Made by a program: the position numbers and the translations under genes | In this document: positions 42,661 through 54,965 of the stretch, in pieces | Position numbering within the stretch: position 1 is the stretch's first letter | Layout of the letters: each line of letters begins with the position of its first letter | Source: Wyeomyia smithii | Lineage: Eukaryota > Arthropoda > Insecta > Diptera > Culicidae | NCBI RefSeq assembly: GCF_029784165.1 | Contig: NC_073696.1 | Coordinates: 109,484,665-109,548,664 of the forward strand | Direction of reading: 5' to 3' | DNA length: 64,000 bases | The notes under the pieces: generated by a model | What the model was told of the DNA's origin: nothing | Seen by the model: the letters and a program-made list of their open reading frames with translations, nothing else | Database searches by the model: none

Positions 42661-44018
42661 AAAAACATCCTATATTTCGATTCAACCATTATTTATGGGC
42701 CTACATGTGAAACTACAAGTAGGTCACTATAAATGAAACCCCGAACATCACATGTAGCGGGTAGATTTTCAATGGAAGAACAATAAGAGAGAGTAATTTA
42801 CCGTACTGCATCAAATTTCGAACACTTAAGTAATGATGTATTTTCTTGCACTTAAAAATCATCGAAAAATGAACTTTCTCATCGATCTCAAAGATTTAGC
42901 AATTTGCAATTAAGTGCTATTTGAATAGATTCAAACACGTTTTGTACATGAAAACAAGGAGAATTTAGAAATCGGTTTTGATTCAAACTCCGAATACTTC
43001 AACGTAATCGCTAAGAGATAGATAGGCAAACCGCCTGAATACCAAGGGATTGGTATGGTAGCCTTCAAGCGTAACGGACATCTATTTCTGTACCGTTCAT
43101 CACAAAACTTCCTTTCATGCCGTCACAATTTGCTTCTATTTGTACAAAATAGCACTTAGAATATCACATTACATACAAAAATCTTGAAAAATTGCTCAAA
43201 ATTATCCTATATGCTGTCAATAACTGCAGTCAACATTTGGTCGGTTTGCCCGAATCAACATATGATAAGGGTAAACTGACCATTTTTCGGGTGCCAGTGC
43301 TAGTGATGTTGGTAACGCGTCAAATGTATGGTAGCTGACAGCGGTGCCATTCCCGTGCTGAATACTGACTGTCACTTTTTCCAACGCCTGCTGATTGCCC
43401 GAAGTAACCCTACAGTGAAGAGCTATACATCACTGGGTGAAGGAGATTCCAAGGAACGAAATGGAATATGATACACTAAGGTCGCTTTTTACGCGGATTC
43501 CGGAATTTACGCGGTTTTTTTTTACGCGGATTCTGGAATTTACGCGTTTTTTTACGCGGATTTCGGAATTTACGCGGTTTTTTTTACGCGGATCCGGAGT
43601 TCACGCGTTTTTTTACACGGATTCGGTATATAACGGTATATAACAAATTTGTTAGTGTGAAACTCTGGACATTTTTTCACAGGTTTATCTGTGTAATGCT
43701 TTTCAAGAACCAGAGGTCAGTACATTTTCTTTTTAGACTTCTGATAAAAATTTACGTAGACAGACTTTTTCACCAAAACACATCAGCAATTGACTTTTGT
43801 AGGTAAGTTTATTACATAACTTTTACAACAGAAATCAGTTCCAGTAAACCATGCCCAGTGGGACATTTTCGATACAGTTTCCCACAATTTGCGCCTTTGG
43901 TTCCATGAAGTTTCGCTTGCCGGTACTCGTCATCGATTTCTTCCACTTCGTATGGACTAGAATGATAACGGTAACAACGATCATTTTTCACCTAGCATCG
44001 CTCACAAACCACGATAAT
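42661..44018. repeat. Tandem duplication, proximal copy (1.36 kb)
   Basis: Second unit of the duplication. It carries an extra segment of about 74 bp (about 43110-43183). Its end, CACGATAAT at 44018, is immediately followed by the splice donor region of the DM4/DM12 gene. Confidence 0.95.
43474..43640. repeat. TTTACGCGG tandem array, proximal copy
   Basis: Copy of the array at 42110 within the duplicated block, downstream of the DM4/DM12 gene on its strand. Confidence 0.85.
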
Positions 44019-44488
44019 ACTTACGTGAATATGACGTCCAAAATTTCTCCAATCATACCGTTATGACTAAGTGGAGCCTCGGCTATTTCACAGATTGCCC
44101 TCAAAACACACTGGCGCCCGTTGCTGCCCCAGCTATCCAGTTTGGCTTCCAACAGCTGATACAACTGACTTCGACTGCGATCAACGTATTCGTTGTTGAG
44201 ACGATTTTTGAAAATGCTCGCAGGGACTGGCCAAATTAGTGTTTGAGGAATGTTGTAATTCGCCTGGAGGTTGATAATCGCATTGAGCTGACGGAACAGT
44301 TTGTGCGCAAACCGAATCGGCAACATAAATCCCAAAATAATCTTGGCAGTTCCTCCGTTCGGGTAAAATGTGAGCCAGCGTTTTATCCTAGAATGGTCGT
44401 TGGATAAAGAATCACCGTCCGTGCAATTGGCACTGCAAGTACCAACCGCAATCGTCACTACTAGCAACAGTCTAATGAAGGAAACCAT
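43812..44488 (-). CDS. DM4/DM12-family secreted protein, two exons
   Basis: Exon 1 is 44488-44025 and exon 2 is 43956-43812, joined across a 68-bp intron (donor CAC|GTAAGT at 44024, acceptor TTCTAG ending at 43957). The splice splits a Thr codon and gives 202 residues. The N-terminus (MVSFIRLLLVVTIAVGTCSA) is a signal peptide. The family pattern follows: KRWLTFYPNGGTAKIILGF, then LPIRFAHKLFRQL and SNGRQCVLRAICEIAEAPL, and from exon 2 DEYRQAKLHG with C...LYRKCP. The conserved Cys residues probably form disulphides. The molecular function of DM4/DM12 proteins is not established; they are insect proteins, often in tandem gene clusters. An AATAAA at 43813-43808 overlaps the stop codon. No TATA box is evident upstream. 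Start chosen as the ATG opening the signal peptide. Confidence 0.9.
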
Positions 44489-46040
44489 GATGGTTTTTGT
44501 TGAGCGACACTTACGGAATGGAAAAATATGCTCCGAATAAACGAGATGGAAACGTGAAAGTGTGAACGATCTTTCAGGTGAACAAGACCTAGGTTCTTAA
44601 TGTAACCTAATTAAAGCATTGTTTAATTAATTAGCAGCATTTAGTCGACTGGATCACTCCAGTCACGTTTCATCTTTCTGATTTTGGTGAAAATTCTGGT
44701 GAAAGCAGTCAACACCTGAGAGTCAAGACTAACCTGTATCATTGCGAACTTGAAGTTTTTTGTTTGTTGTGTCGAGTAATAGTTTGACTTAACGGATCCC
44801 TATCGTTACACAGATTTTTTTTAAAAGATAAATTTGTTTAAACGTGTGTAATGTTACTTAGTTGATAAGGGCAAAAATATGTTTTGTTAAATGAGTATTG
44901 GGAAACACAGGTTTTGCTCTAGAGCTCACTCTAGAAAAAAGGAAAGATTATAGCACAGACTAACATCGGCACTAAAAACGATCATTTCAAATTTTCAATC
45001 AATTAACAGTCATCGCACAGTGGGGAATCGCTGGCCATCAGCCAAAAAAATTTTTTTTTTCGTTAGCTGTTTCATAATATTTTTCCTTTATTGCTATAAC
45101 ATTCAAGTGTCTAAATCCAAAATTTGGGCGCAATATCATGAAATCTGAATATTTTATGACTTTTCAAAGATTGGCGAACTGACGTTTTTTGTCTTTTTTT
45201 TTTTAAAGTAGATTACTTTTAAACGCTCTGTAGCTTCAATGATAGCTTGGATTTTTTGAAGTCAAAGGAAAAGTTGTTGTAAATATTGTGCAAAACAAAC
45301 CCTTTTCATTAGATATTGTAAAATTTGGTTACAGTAGGCCTGACATTAAAAAACATTGATGATTTTTTGTAGGAAAGTAGCTTAAGGTTGCGTAGGTTGC
45401 GACTACATTCAAAATTTAGGTAAAAACGTAAGCTTTCAAATGCATACTGTCCGCTGTAGCGCAAAACTGCGCAAATTGTGACTTTAGTGAAAAAAAGCGA
45501 TAGCAGATTTTTTCAGTTTTTATTTTTGAAGTTGAAATTTCATCCAGGATTAATTTTAATCATAACCATGATACCCCATTAATGAAAATTTATGAAATCG
45601 TATTCAATCCGTAAGGATAAAATATGAATTTGAGCAAAATCACAAAATTTATCAATGAAAAGTTATAAAATAAGTGTTAAACAAAAAAAAGGAAACAAAT
45701 CTTTATGAAATTTTAATTATGTCAAACTTTATCACTTTCTGCAAATTTAAAACATTTTCAAAAACATTCAGCCCTTTTCAATTTATGATCATGAAATTCG
45801 CTAAACTGATTGAAGTGTCAAATACCAGCAGCAAATTCATACCATCAAACTCCGGCTAACAATAGCCCTTTTGAAGATTGCTTTTGCTTCGTACTCGTTT
45901 GCATACAAAAGTAAAGCACACATTTTGCTTTATGAGTAAAACAACAGAGAACAGTCGTCGCCCTCCGCATCTTTTCGTATTCATTTAGAACGTGTTGTCA
46001 TTCCAGTGTTTTCGTTTTCAAATTCATAAATTCGTTGAAT
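44489..46040. other. Unassigned region upstream of the DM4/DM12 gene
   Basis: AT-rich, with several poly-T/A tracts. It includes the probable promoter side of the DM4/DM12 gene (44489-44650). No other gene or repeat family is recognised. Confidence 0.45.
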
Positions 46041-46046
46041 TTTATT

Positions 46047-46089
46047 ATGGAGCCTTCAACTCCAGTGCCACCACCTAATTCAATGTCTA
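46047..46089 (+). other. Possible short first coding exon
   Basis: An ATG opens MEPSTPVPPPNSMS and is followed directly by a good splice donor (A|GTAAGT at 46090). No convincing second exon was found: the acceptor at 46144 leads quickly to a stop. It may be chance or an exon remnant. Confidence 0.2.
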
Positions 46090-46388
46090 GTAAGTTGTCA
46101 ATTCATGGTGTTATACATGTATTTGAAGTCATCTTTCAACCATAGAAACCGGATTACGAAGATAACATATATATAAAACAATGAAACATCGAAAATCACC
46201 TAAAGAAATGAAAATTGCAGCGAAAGACATTTTTCCTGCTGATAAGTAAAATGAACTTCAAATTTTCTGGAAACAATTCAACACAAGATTTAAGCGATCA
46301 CAGTGGAAAATGATGATGATGATGATGACTTTTTCAATACGTAATTAGTTTGTATTATATATGTTGTTTTAGTTTATTTAAAAAAAAA

Positions 46389-46610
<222 letters not shown>

Positions 46611-46629
46611 CAAAATTTGTTTATTTTGA

Positions 46630-46772
46630 CGGGTCGTCCATAAATTACGTTTTTCTCAATGGGGAGGACGCCCGGTGGTATACTTGTTGTCAAAGATCAT
46701 ATAATTATATAAAAAAGGAAAAAAGTGCCGAAAAATATTAAAAATTGGATTTCGTGCTTTATGGACGGCCCG
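46630..46772. repeat. Foldback MITE (143 bp)
   Basis: Left CGGGTCGTCCATAAATTACG pairs with right CTTTATGGACGGCCCG. The words resemble those of the GGCGGCATCCATAAATTACG family but differ at the ends. Confidence 0.65.
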
Positions 46773-47140
46773 AAACAAAAAATGGATGCCAAATTCGTGT
46801 TCAGCGCCAAAAAATTATGTAAATACCAAGTTTTCGTCGCATTTATCGACACTTTTTTTGCTTGGCCAGCCTTTGTATGGAGTCGCCCCACTGTGCATCG
46901 TGCGATCGATAACACCGTCTGAGGCGCTGTCATACAACCCGCATAATCAATAAGGCGACATCCACAAAGTACGTGACGCATGTAGGGGAGAGAGGGTTAA
47001 GGAAATCTTGACGATTTGTGACGTAGAGGGACGGGGGTATAACGTTGTGTGACGGCACATGAAAAATATTTGAAAATAAAATATTGATGGTTTAGTTTAC
47101 CTCCTTTGTATTCACAACCTTTTATATATTCAATCAAATA

Positions 47141-50100
47141 CACTAAGGTTGTTTTTTAAAGCGGGGGATGCGTTCCAAATTTGTATGGGCCCGCGTAAAA
47201 ACGACTTTTTTGAGTTGCAAATATAACAAGGAAAACCGTCCTAAAACGTTAAAACCTCGTTTGAATATGATAGTGGCCAGACTTAGTAAAGCACGCGCCG
47301 CACTAGGAGCGGAACGCAAATTGAGCTCTTGCTTACTAGGTAACACGCACTCAAGCTAGCTGCTTCGGTCGCCGACTCGGCACGTGAAGAATAAGAGAAT
47401 AGCACCAAACAGGTGATATCTCTTCGTTGGTGTTTTTATAAAGTTACATGGAGCGCGCGGTGTAGCCCCGATGCATTTTTGCTTGCTTTTTTGCTTTGTG
47501 GCATCTCCGCCTCCTTGTACTCTGATTCTCCTTGCTATGTATATTACACGTTGAGCTAGCGCACAGTGAGCGCTGACGACGTTTGCGGGTGAATGGGTGA
47601 CTATATATGTATGTTGTTTTTAAAATTAAATGTCAATTGAAATGAAGCAGCAAAATAATGCTCTGTTTAACAACACCGGTGTAGCCAAGGATACAAAAAG
47701 GGTTCAAGAACTGATCAGTAGTCTAAACTGATTTTCTATTTCTTTTTATAGTTTTAAAAGAACATGCGGTGAAAATTTTTTATTGCAACAGTTGAAATTA
47801 CTTGGCTTTGTTTGTTTCGTTCTCACATTTGATATTTTTTCACACGTGTACTGTCCAAACGCGCAAACCAGGAGACTAACTTACTTCTTTTGGAAAAATG
47901 AAGCAAGAATAAAAGTAAGGTGTTCTACGAGGTGTTGCTCTTTAAATATAGAAATCTTGATATAGGGTTAAGAACCGAAGCGCATTACACAGTTTTAAAG
48001 AAACCATACGTTTCGGTAAATATTTCCTCTAATATGAGGTTTAACTTGTTTTATATTTTTAAGCCTTCAGCCAAAGAATGCAGTAGAGAATGATCAAGAC
48101 ACTATTTTGATACTTTTCGTCGTTTCAGGAAGCATAATCATAAATTATCAATTCACAACACAAGTTCATATTTCAAAAAATATTACAAAATTCCTATTCG
48201 AACTTGGTAAAGCCCGTACAGTATCTCGAGCAAAGCTTGATTGTAGCTCTGCTTCATAACCCACACGCACTCGGTATAGGTTAATTTTCACCTGTTAGTT
48301 ATTAAATTATTGAATGAAGCTTCTACATATCAGGTTCATATCGATTTCCAACTTTTTTAGTACTAAAATTAAAATGTTCGAATGTACAACAATCGCAAAT
48401 AAAAACAAAATAATAAGGAGCGCATTTTATTACTTTTATTACATTTTATTTCATTTACTAGTTGAATATGCTGCTTATGTTGAACAGAAGGGTGGTTTTC
48501 GTAAAAAAATGCAAATATGTCCTGTATTTTCGAAGAAATAAAGTTATTTAAATACATTTGAGGGACATAACAAATTCGTTAGTTATTTTGCCACCCACGG
48601 ATTTTTCGAAAAACCTTAAAAGAAATTTTAAATCCAATTTACATACACATATTGCAATACAGATCGGACTCGATTATCTGGAGGCACAATTATCCGGAGG
48701 CTCGATTTTCCGGGGTTCGATTATGCGGAGAGGATAGCTTGATTATCTCGAGTTGTTATTTTTCTCCGATTTCGGATTTTGTTGACTATTCTACCAAGAA
48801 ATACCAACTTTGATTCAGCATTTTGCGTTATATGTTGCGTAGTCAATTCAATGATGCAAAAAGATTGATTTTGGTTCAACTTATTATTATTGAATTTCCA
48901 CTATTTTGACGGTCACCGTACCCGTCGCATGGATGGGTTGCTTCTGAATAAATCTTAGTCGCTTTCTCTGATCCGCAGCTTATCTAGCCGCAACGCTTAT
49001 ATAATTACCAATAAGAGACATATAAAAAGGGTATCAAGATGTTTTAGCGGCTTCATGTTTCCTTCATAATTATTCTGGAACTTATTTCGGAATCTGGTGA
49101 CCGATTACGATAAAGTTTATTTGAATATGAAGGCAGCTATACCTTTAAAACTAAATATGTTGCGTATAAATCCGTTCGGACATCTCCGAGATAAATGAAC
49201 TTAAATAAACTGAAAGTGGTTGATATGATAAACATCGACATCGACCATTAGACCATTTCTAAATATTTATGTCGGCACATTCACACTCTTTTTTATCTCA
49301 ATCTAGCTGTTCTTGACAAGCGAAAATAGAAAAAAAAAATAAATAAACGGTTCTATTTTTTTTAAATTTAATCTCCATTAATGAATATTCTTTGATAAGA
49401 TAAAATTTTTTCATACTAATCAAATTATAATAATATTCACCCTGGGCTCAGTAACGAAAATGAATTGAAGGCTTAAACGGAAGAGAAAAGTGCTTCCAAG
49501 CAACTTGCACATAAGCTAATAGCCGAATTGAAAAACACATGTTTGCCATCACAATGTTACCGGCTCAGTCAATGTAATGCAAAAAAAAAACAACGCTAAT
49601 CTACTTATATCGCTAAAACTGTTAATTTATCAAATCTCAAATATCATCAAATTGACTAACGTTTATAACAACAGCTTTTGATTTATGAAAGCATAATCTT
49701 GATTACAAATAGCATAGACGAAATGCAGTAAGCTAACGATCCGTAACGAAGGTAAATGATATCACCCGTATTGCATTCATTGTTATAAATCAATAGATTT
49801 ATTTTTTCATGCGAGTAAATATCACGCTGTTGAAATGATAATATTATTTTGGTTAAATCAGTGTCGGTACTGTAAGCTGTAGGATGTTGACACTAGCGGA
49901 AATCATTGTTACATCGTATACTTGTTTACTAAAAAGTACAAACCACGCATCATCCAAGTTGGCGGATTGCAAGAGCAAGACTAGTTTACCATTTATTAGA
50001 AGCCACATCAAATTAGAATTACATCAAAACGAATAACGGCAATGCAAAATCATGTTCAACTACACAAGCAAACACTCAGCCATCATCCCTCCCTGCTCAT

Positions 50101-50589
50101 CAATCCATAGCAGCACTGCAGCAGAGTAAACATCAAATGCCGTGCGCGAGCGGCCTCAGTCCAGCCGACCTGACGCACTGGCGGTTCAAAACAGAACGAA
50201 AAAGATAAAACGTTCAATGTGCCTCCCGGTGACGAACGAAAGGTTACGGCACTGCATTCGTAGCTTCTTAGCTCTTGCGCCGAGCTGGGGCTTGCTGCGA
50301 ATGTCGCATGAAAAGATAATACGCTCGTGGTGATGGGTGCCTATAATTTGGCGATGTCATTGAGCGGCTCGGAGCGGTGCTTTTACCAAGTCTGATAGTG
50401 GCCAATCTAGAAACCAAAGTTCAATATTTTAAATTTTGAGTATTTACACAAAAAATTGGGAATTTTTTTGAAAACTGATATATGATTACTCGTGGCCTAA
50501 AACGGAAAACGTGATTGAAATGAGGTCGATATCTTGTACCGTTTTTGAGTAATGGAGGAAAGCAACCCGCGTAAAAAGCGACCTTACTG
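47141..50589. mobile_element. TA-flanked TIR element (3.45 kb), no transposase seen
   Basis: The left end CACTAAGGTTGTTTTTTAAA and the inverted right end (CAGTAAGGTCGCTTTTTACG on the reverse strand) share about 18 of 23 positions. TA dinucleotides flank both ends (47139-47140 and 50590-50591), as for Tc1/mariner-type insertions. Only short open frames without signatures lie inside, so it is non-autonomous or heavily decayed. Confidence 0.65.
48657..48780. repeat. Isolated pogo-like terminal repeat
   Basis: Repeats of the type CTCGATTATCTGGAGGC, AATTATCCGGAGGCTCGAT and TTCGATTATGCGGAGAG form a subterminal array like that at the ends of pogo-type elements. No matching right end was found. Confidence 0.45.
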
Positions 50590-51475
50590 TATTCAAACTA
50601 AGGCTAATTAGACACTCACAATAACAGCATGGGAAATTCTTCATAAACTAGTTGCTCCAAGGCATCAGCGAAAGTTCTGAATCTTTAAATAAATCTGACG
50701 CAGTGTTGCCTATTTTTATCTGTACTGGGAGCTGCAAAAATCCTGTTCATTTGTACTATTTCCGTCAAAAATCTGTTCCATTGTTTAATTTGTAAATGTA
50801 ATTTGTCAATGTGTGACAAGGAGGGGGAGTAAAATTCAATCAAATTTTGCGTGACGTACTTTATGGATGTCGCCTAACATAAAACGTGCCTAACAACTAG
50901 TTTGGGATATAGTTACGACTATATGGACTATCGTTGGATTATCATCCGCGGGAATCTCATATACATTTTATGGTTCCCAATGTGACACATGCATGTGCGA
51001 TGTCGGAATACAAGACGCAGCGCGAACAAGGCAGCAGATGGGGCTAGTGTTACTATCGTGAAGTACTGGTGTCATCCGAACGTTATGTCTCTTGTCTGTG
51101 ATTATAGCTTTTTAATCATCCCAGTAAATTTTGGTGCCCCTAGTGAACCTACCAATCCTACCAATGACGAGCTCACATCCTCTAATTCGCTTTCGGCAGC
51201 CTGCTGATTCTCAACGTAAAAAAAAATGACAATCATTCCGTGTTGGCATCCGCCATTTTAAAATCCGTGTTTTGACAATAAGGATCTGGGAAAATATGTA
51301 ATCTGAGAAGAAAGTCTGCGTCGTATTTGTGATATGAATATTTGTTTGAAAACAAAGCTAGGTGGAATAAAATGCTGAATACAGTTTATTAATTAGCTGA
51401 TTTACAACACGCTCCTCAAGTTTTTCTCCATAAAAAAGCAAAGCCTTGGTGCTACATTCCGTACCGGAATTCGAC

Positions 51476-51660
51476 CTTTTGTTTATTATACACAGGCTAC
51501 GCAGCCAACTGTTTAATGTACAGGGCAATTGCGGGGCTAGTAGCGCTACGATCCTACTGACACTAACAGTCTCTCCCGAGTCGAGACTCGAACCTACGAC
51601 GACCGGCTTGTTAGGTCAGCATCGTACCTCGAGACCAGCTGGGTTTGGCAACTGGAAATT
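51476..51660 (-). mobile_element. tRNA-derived SINE, Feilai-like
   Basis: On the minus strand a B box GGTTCGAGTCTC (51594-51583) follows a tRNA-like head GGTCTCGAGGTACGATGCTG. The body with CTCGGGAGAGACTGTTAGTG and ATCGTAGCGCTAGCCCCGCA ends near a short A/T tail at 51480. The sequence matches my recollection of the Aedes Feilai SINE family; this was not checked by search. Confidence 0.75.
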
Positions 51661-51932
51661 TGTTTGACTCATTATAGTCAACAACAAACACGCTCAGAGA
51701 GGAATGAATATGTCAATATATGTCAATGAGTATGTCAATAAAAGCCTTCTCTCTCCTCTTTAGAACAGTATTTTTTATTTTGTTTATGCATGCTCAGTTT
51801 TGTTTAAAATGGCGTCAGTACAAGAAGCATTGCGCAAATGCATTGTACAAATCTATCTGAACTGCACAAAAACTCGGCAAAAAGTTCACGACAACCTTTT
51901 TAAAGCAAAACGTTCCAGTTAAAACTTTGTAT

Positions 51933-52727
51933 AGGGGAACTGTTCCATTATTCATCTCAGCACGTATATTCATCTCATTCAACATGTAAACACAATTTAA
52001 AACAGGAAAATACGCATGTTTTCTTCTTTAACCAACCTGCTAATACATGGAATGGATTTTTCTTAGTTCACTTTAGATTCCTCATAAAGTATAACCCTCA
52101 AAAACTCACTTAAAAGCACTCCAACCAAAGTCTTTTTCCTCACTAGCGGACCATATTTTATTTTAATCACTAAACAAAATCACTCACTACACTAAGAATA
52201 CATTAATCTTTGAAATGTTCACCTCAAATTTCCTAAAACAAGCTTGAATTAGCAGAAATATATGAGATGAATTTCTACAATTCCCAAATTTCAAGTGTAT
52301 GTATTCTCATCTGTTTTCACTGCGTTGAAGAAAATCAAGAGTTGCCAAATCAGTTTCTGTTAATACGAAAAAATCATACTGAAAATGTTGAATTATTCCG
52401 ACATAATTGACATAAATCTACAGCACTGTAGTGGTTACCTAGGTTACCTATTTTGCACGTAAAAAACTGCAGCGAATATCTAAATAACTACTACGACGGG
52501 CTGCGACTACGTTCATTATTGATAACGTGTTTCATTCATGAATAACAGTGTGATGGCGTCGTGAGATGAATAATTGAGCGTTTTGAGATGGATATGGAAG
52601 CGTTGTGAAAAATGGTTTGTTTTACAAAGTTCAGGATAAATCTAGCTAATTTTACTAAATATAAAATGCTAAACGATTCCATAAGAGTACGTAAGCATAT
52701 TTAGCTTATTTGTTCAATATCACCTAT
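51933..52727. mobile_element. MITE family 'AGGGGAACTG', copy 2
   Basis: The left terminus AGGGGAACTGTTCCATTATT is present. The body from 52125 matches 29312 onward, without the nested MITE and SINE. The right terminus is missing; similarity ends near TATTTGTTCAAT at 52718. Confidence 0.8.
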
Positions 52728-53134
52728 CGATTTATTTGCCAACTTTACATAAGAAATGCTACATTTAAGGTATCCAGTACAACGGCTTTTAATTAGTGGG
52801 AATTTGGGTTCATTTTTGCCAGCGTGCGTTGGTCGAAAATTGACATCGCCAACCAGCGTTGCCGGTGCTATCAATGTTTTGACTGGCTGTCGTGTGTGCC
52901 AAAAAGAGAAGCACACATTTTTATTTGACATGTCTCTAAATGTGAATTTGTGTAGGTGTGAAGAGGCACGTTTGCCTTCGCCATGACAATAACAGCAGTC
53001 GCCAACCGTTGGGAACGGTTGGCGGCAAAAATAGATATAATTATATTCTTTGCAACAACAACAAGCGACGGTCGACCGCTGTGTTCTGATTGGTCGAAAA
53101 AGAACGGATCGGTAGCGGTTGACCGCTGCAACGG
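52728..53134. other. Unassigned region
   Basis: Contains a small hairpin (GCCAACCGTT...AACGGTTGGC at 52999-53023) and repeated GGTCGA words. No gene seen. Confidence 0.4.
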
Positions 53135-54160
53135 TTAGTCTGATACAGGCTTAACGGCTGGTTTGATGCCGAGTGCCAGAGAGCGACGGATGAGAAGAAC
53201 CGTGCCAGGAGCCGCATGCTCACTGCGGCTACGCGTCAGAACAAAGAGAGATACAGGGAGACAATAGCTGCAGAAAATAGAGTCCATCGTCGGAAGAAAC
53301 GCGAGCATGAGGAGCAGGTGCTCGTCAGCGCACATGACAATTTTGCTAGGAACGATGCGTGGGGTTTCTATAGAATAATTAACAGAGACCGAAGTAGAAA
53401 TTTCCCTGCTTACGGATAAGCCGACGGTTGCAGCCAGGTGGAAGGAGCTTTTTCAGGAGCTATTGAACGGTGAGGGGCAGGAAGAGCGAAGGATGAACAG
53501 GATGAGGATTGTGAGTGACGAACAAGCTGTGGAGCCATTAATACAGGAGGAGGTCAAAAAGGCGATAAGGGAGCCGACGGCAAGGTCGCTGAGAAGGATA
53601 GTATCCTGGCCGAACTTCTAAAAGCGGGAAGCGAGCAACTGTACTATGCGATTCATCAGACCATACTTAGGATCTGGGCGGATGAACGAGTGCCGAACGG
53701 CTGGTTGGAAGACCTCATATGCCCTATCTAAGTTTCGGGAGTATGACTTGCAGACTTACCATCTGTTTGTGGATTTCAAGGCGGCATACGACTCAGTGAA
53801 AAAAACGAGCTGTGACATCATGCTGGAACACGGTTCCCCGACGATACTAATTAAGCTGAGTCGAATGACGCTGGAGGGATTGAAATCATGCGTGCGGAAA
53901 GCTGGCGAGACATCAGTCGTGTTCGTAACGTTAGATGGACCAAGTATACAAACATGCTGATATAGTGAAGGTTATACAGCGTGGCAGGCCTCAGTGGGCT
54001 GGACATGTAGCCAGAATGCCAGACGCAAGAGCCGCCAAAACTAACTTCAGCAAAGAGCCAGGAAGAGGCCGTGTGGGAGCAGACCCATGTCACGGCGACT
54101 GTGGCCTGAAGCCGCCGCCGATGATGATGGCGCTACTGTTAATGATATGATCTTAAGCTC
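53135..54160 (+). pseudogene. Decayed RTE fragment with internal deletions
   Basis: WFDAECQRATDEKNRARS-like sequence near 53160, LTAATRQNKERYRETI, RVPNGWLEDLICPI near 53690, and (after a deletion) FREYDLQTYHLFVDFKAAYD at 53730-53790. After a second deletion GRPQWAGHVARMPDARAAK lies near 53975-54035. Motif order follows the RTE copies at 19366 and 33608, but the reading changes frame many times and the FADD box is missing. Confidence 0.85.
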
Positions 54161-54965
54161 CGTTCATTGTGCCGCATAGGCTGTTGCACATTTTTTTCGC
54201 GTGGAAAGTTTTAATGAATACATATCAATATGATTATTGAATTTATGATCCAGAACGTGTTGAAACTATTTATGTCCTGCACAACATCTAGAGAACGAAC
54301 GAAACAAAAAAAAAAACATTCTTCGCTTTTTAGATTTCTACACACCACTTGCAGCAACAGCTGATCTTGCATGAACGAAGCTTATTCGGCTGTTTCGAAA
54401 GCACTGACAGCCTTTTGACGTAAAATTGAGCCAGAGAGCCAGAGAAAATTGGCTTCAAGCAAAATGTATGGGAATGACGTTCGTGACATGGATGTGTGTG
54501 GGAGAGGAGTGCGCGGTGGAAGAAGATGCACAATCCGCTGGTGTACGAGGTGACTGAAGAACGGCTGCCCAAGATAGAAGAAGCGGGTCATCTTTAATTC
54601 GTTCGGCCCTAGACCGGTAATGGTCCGTCGGCCAATAAAGTAGGTAAAGTAAGTACAGATATGCGTCTGGTAAGAACACTCCTTGACATAATTGCGTTGA
54701 TATTCGACTTGCCCACAGGATTCTTCTCAATCATTTGCGTATCTTGTTTCAGATGAATGGTTTGGTTGCAATCTTCAAATATGTTTTCAAGCTTGAGATT
54801 GAGATGGCAGGCGGCGCGTTTTCTTCAGCTACAAGCTTTCCAATCAGCCTGGTCAGCTTCGATCCAAACTAACGATGTTCAAAACCTAGTTAAACTAGTA
54901 GTTCTCTAGAAACCGTGACGCTGCTCAACGAAATGCTTATTTTTAATGAAGAAACCACACAAAAA
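54161..54965. other. Spacer with small RTE pieces
   Basis: About 54580-54656 ends in GTAGGTAAAGTAAGTA and resembles an RTE 3' tail. About 54840-54940 matches the RTE C-terminal region (AGCTTCGATCCAAACTAACG, GTAGTTCTCTAGAAACC). No intact gene. Confidence 0.55.

Larger units (their letters stand above)
46953..50875. mobile_element. MITE split by a 3.4-kb insertion
   Basis: The left terminus AGGCGACATCCACAAAGTAC (46953) and the inverted right terminus TACTTTATGGATGTCGCCT (to 50875) pair over 27 bp with two mismatches. About 470 bp belong to this element; the rest is the TA-flanked element at 47141-50589. The termini are related to the MITEs at 1740 and 3228. Confidence 0.75.

Noticed and set aside
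42073..43643. Two copies of a 68-codon frame with repeated FTRFF/RIPEFTRF
   Set aside because: They translate the TTTACGCGG tandem array and repeat only because the block is duplicated.
42487..44066. Plus-strand frames of 71-81 codons starting MPSGTFSIQF
   Set aside because: They are antisense to the terminal exon of the DM4/DM12 gene and its copy.
46047..46144. A two-exon gene starting MEPSTPVPPP
   Set aside because: The next good acceptor leads to a stop after six codons and no homologous pattern was seen; kept only as a low-confidence single exon.
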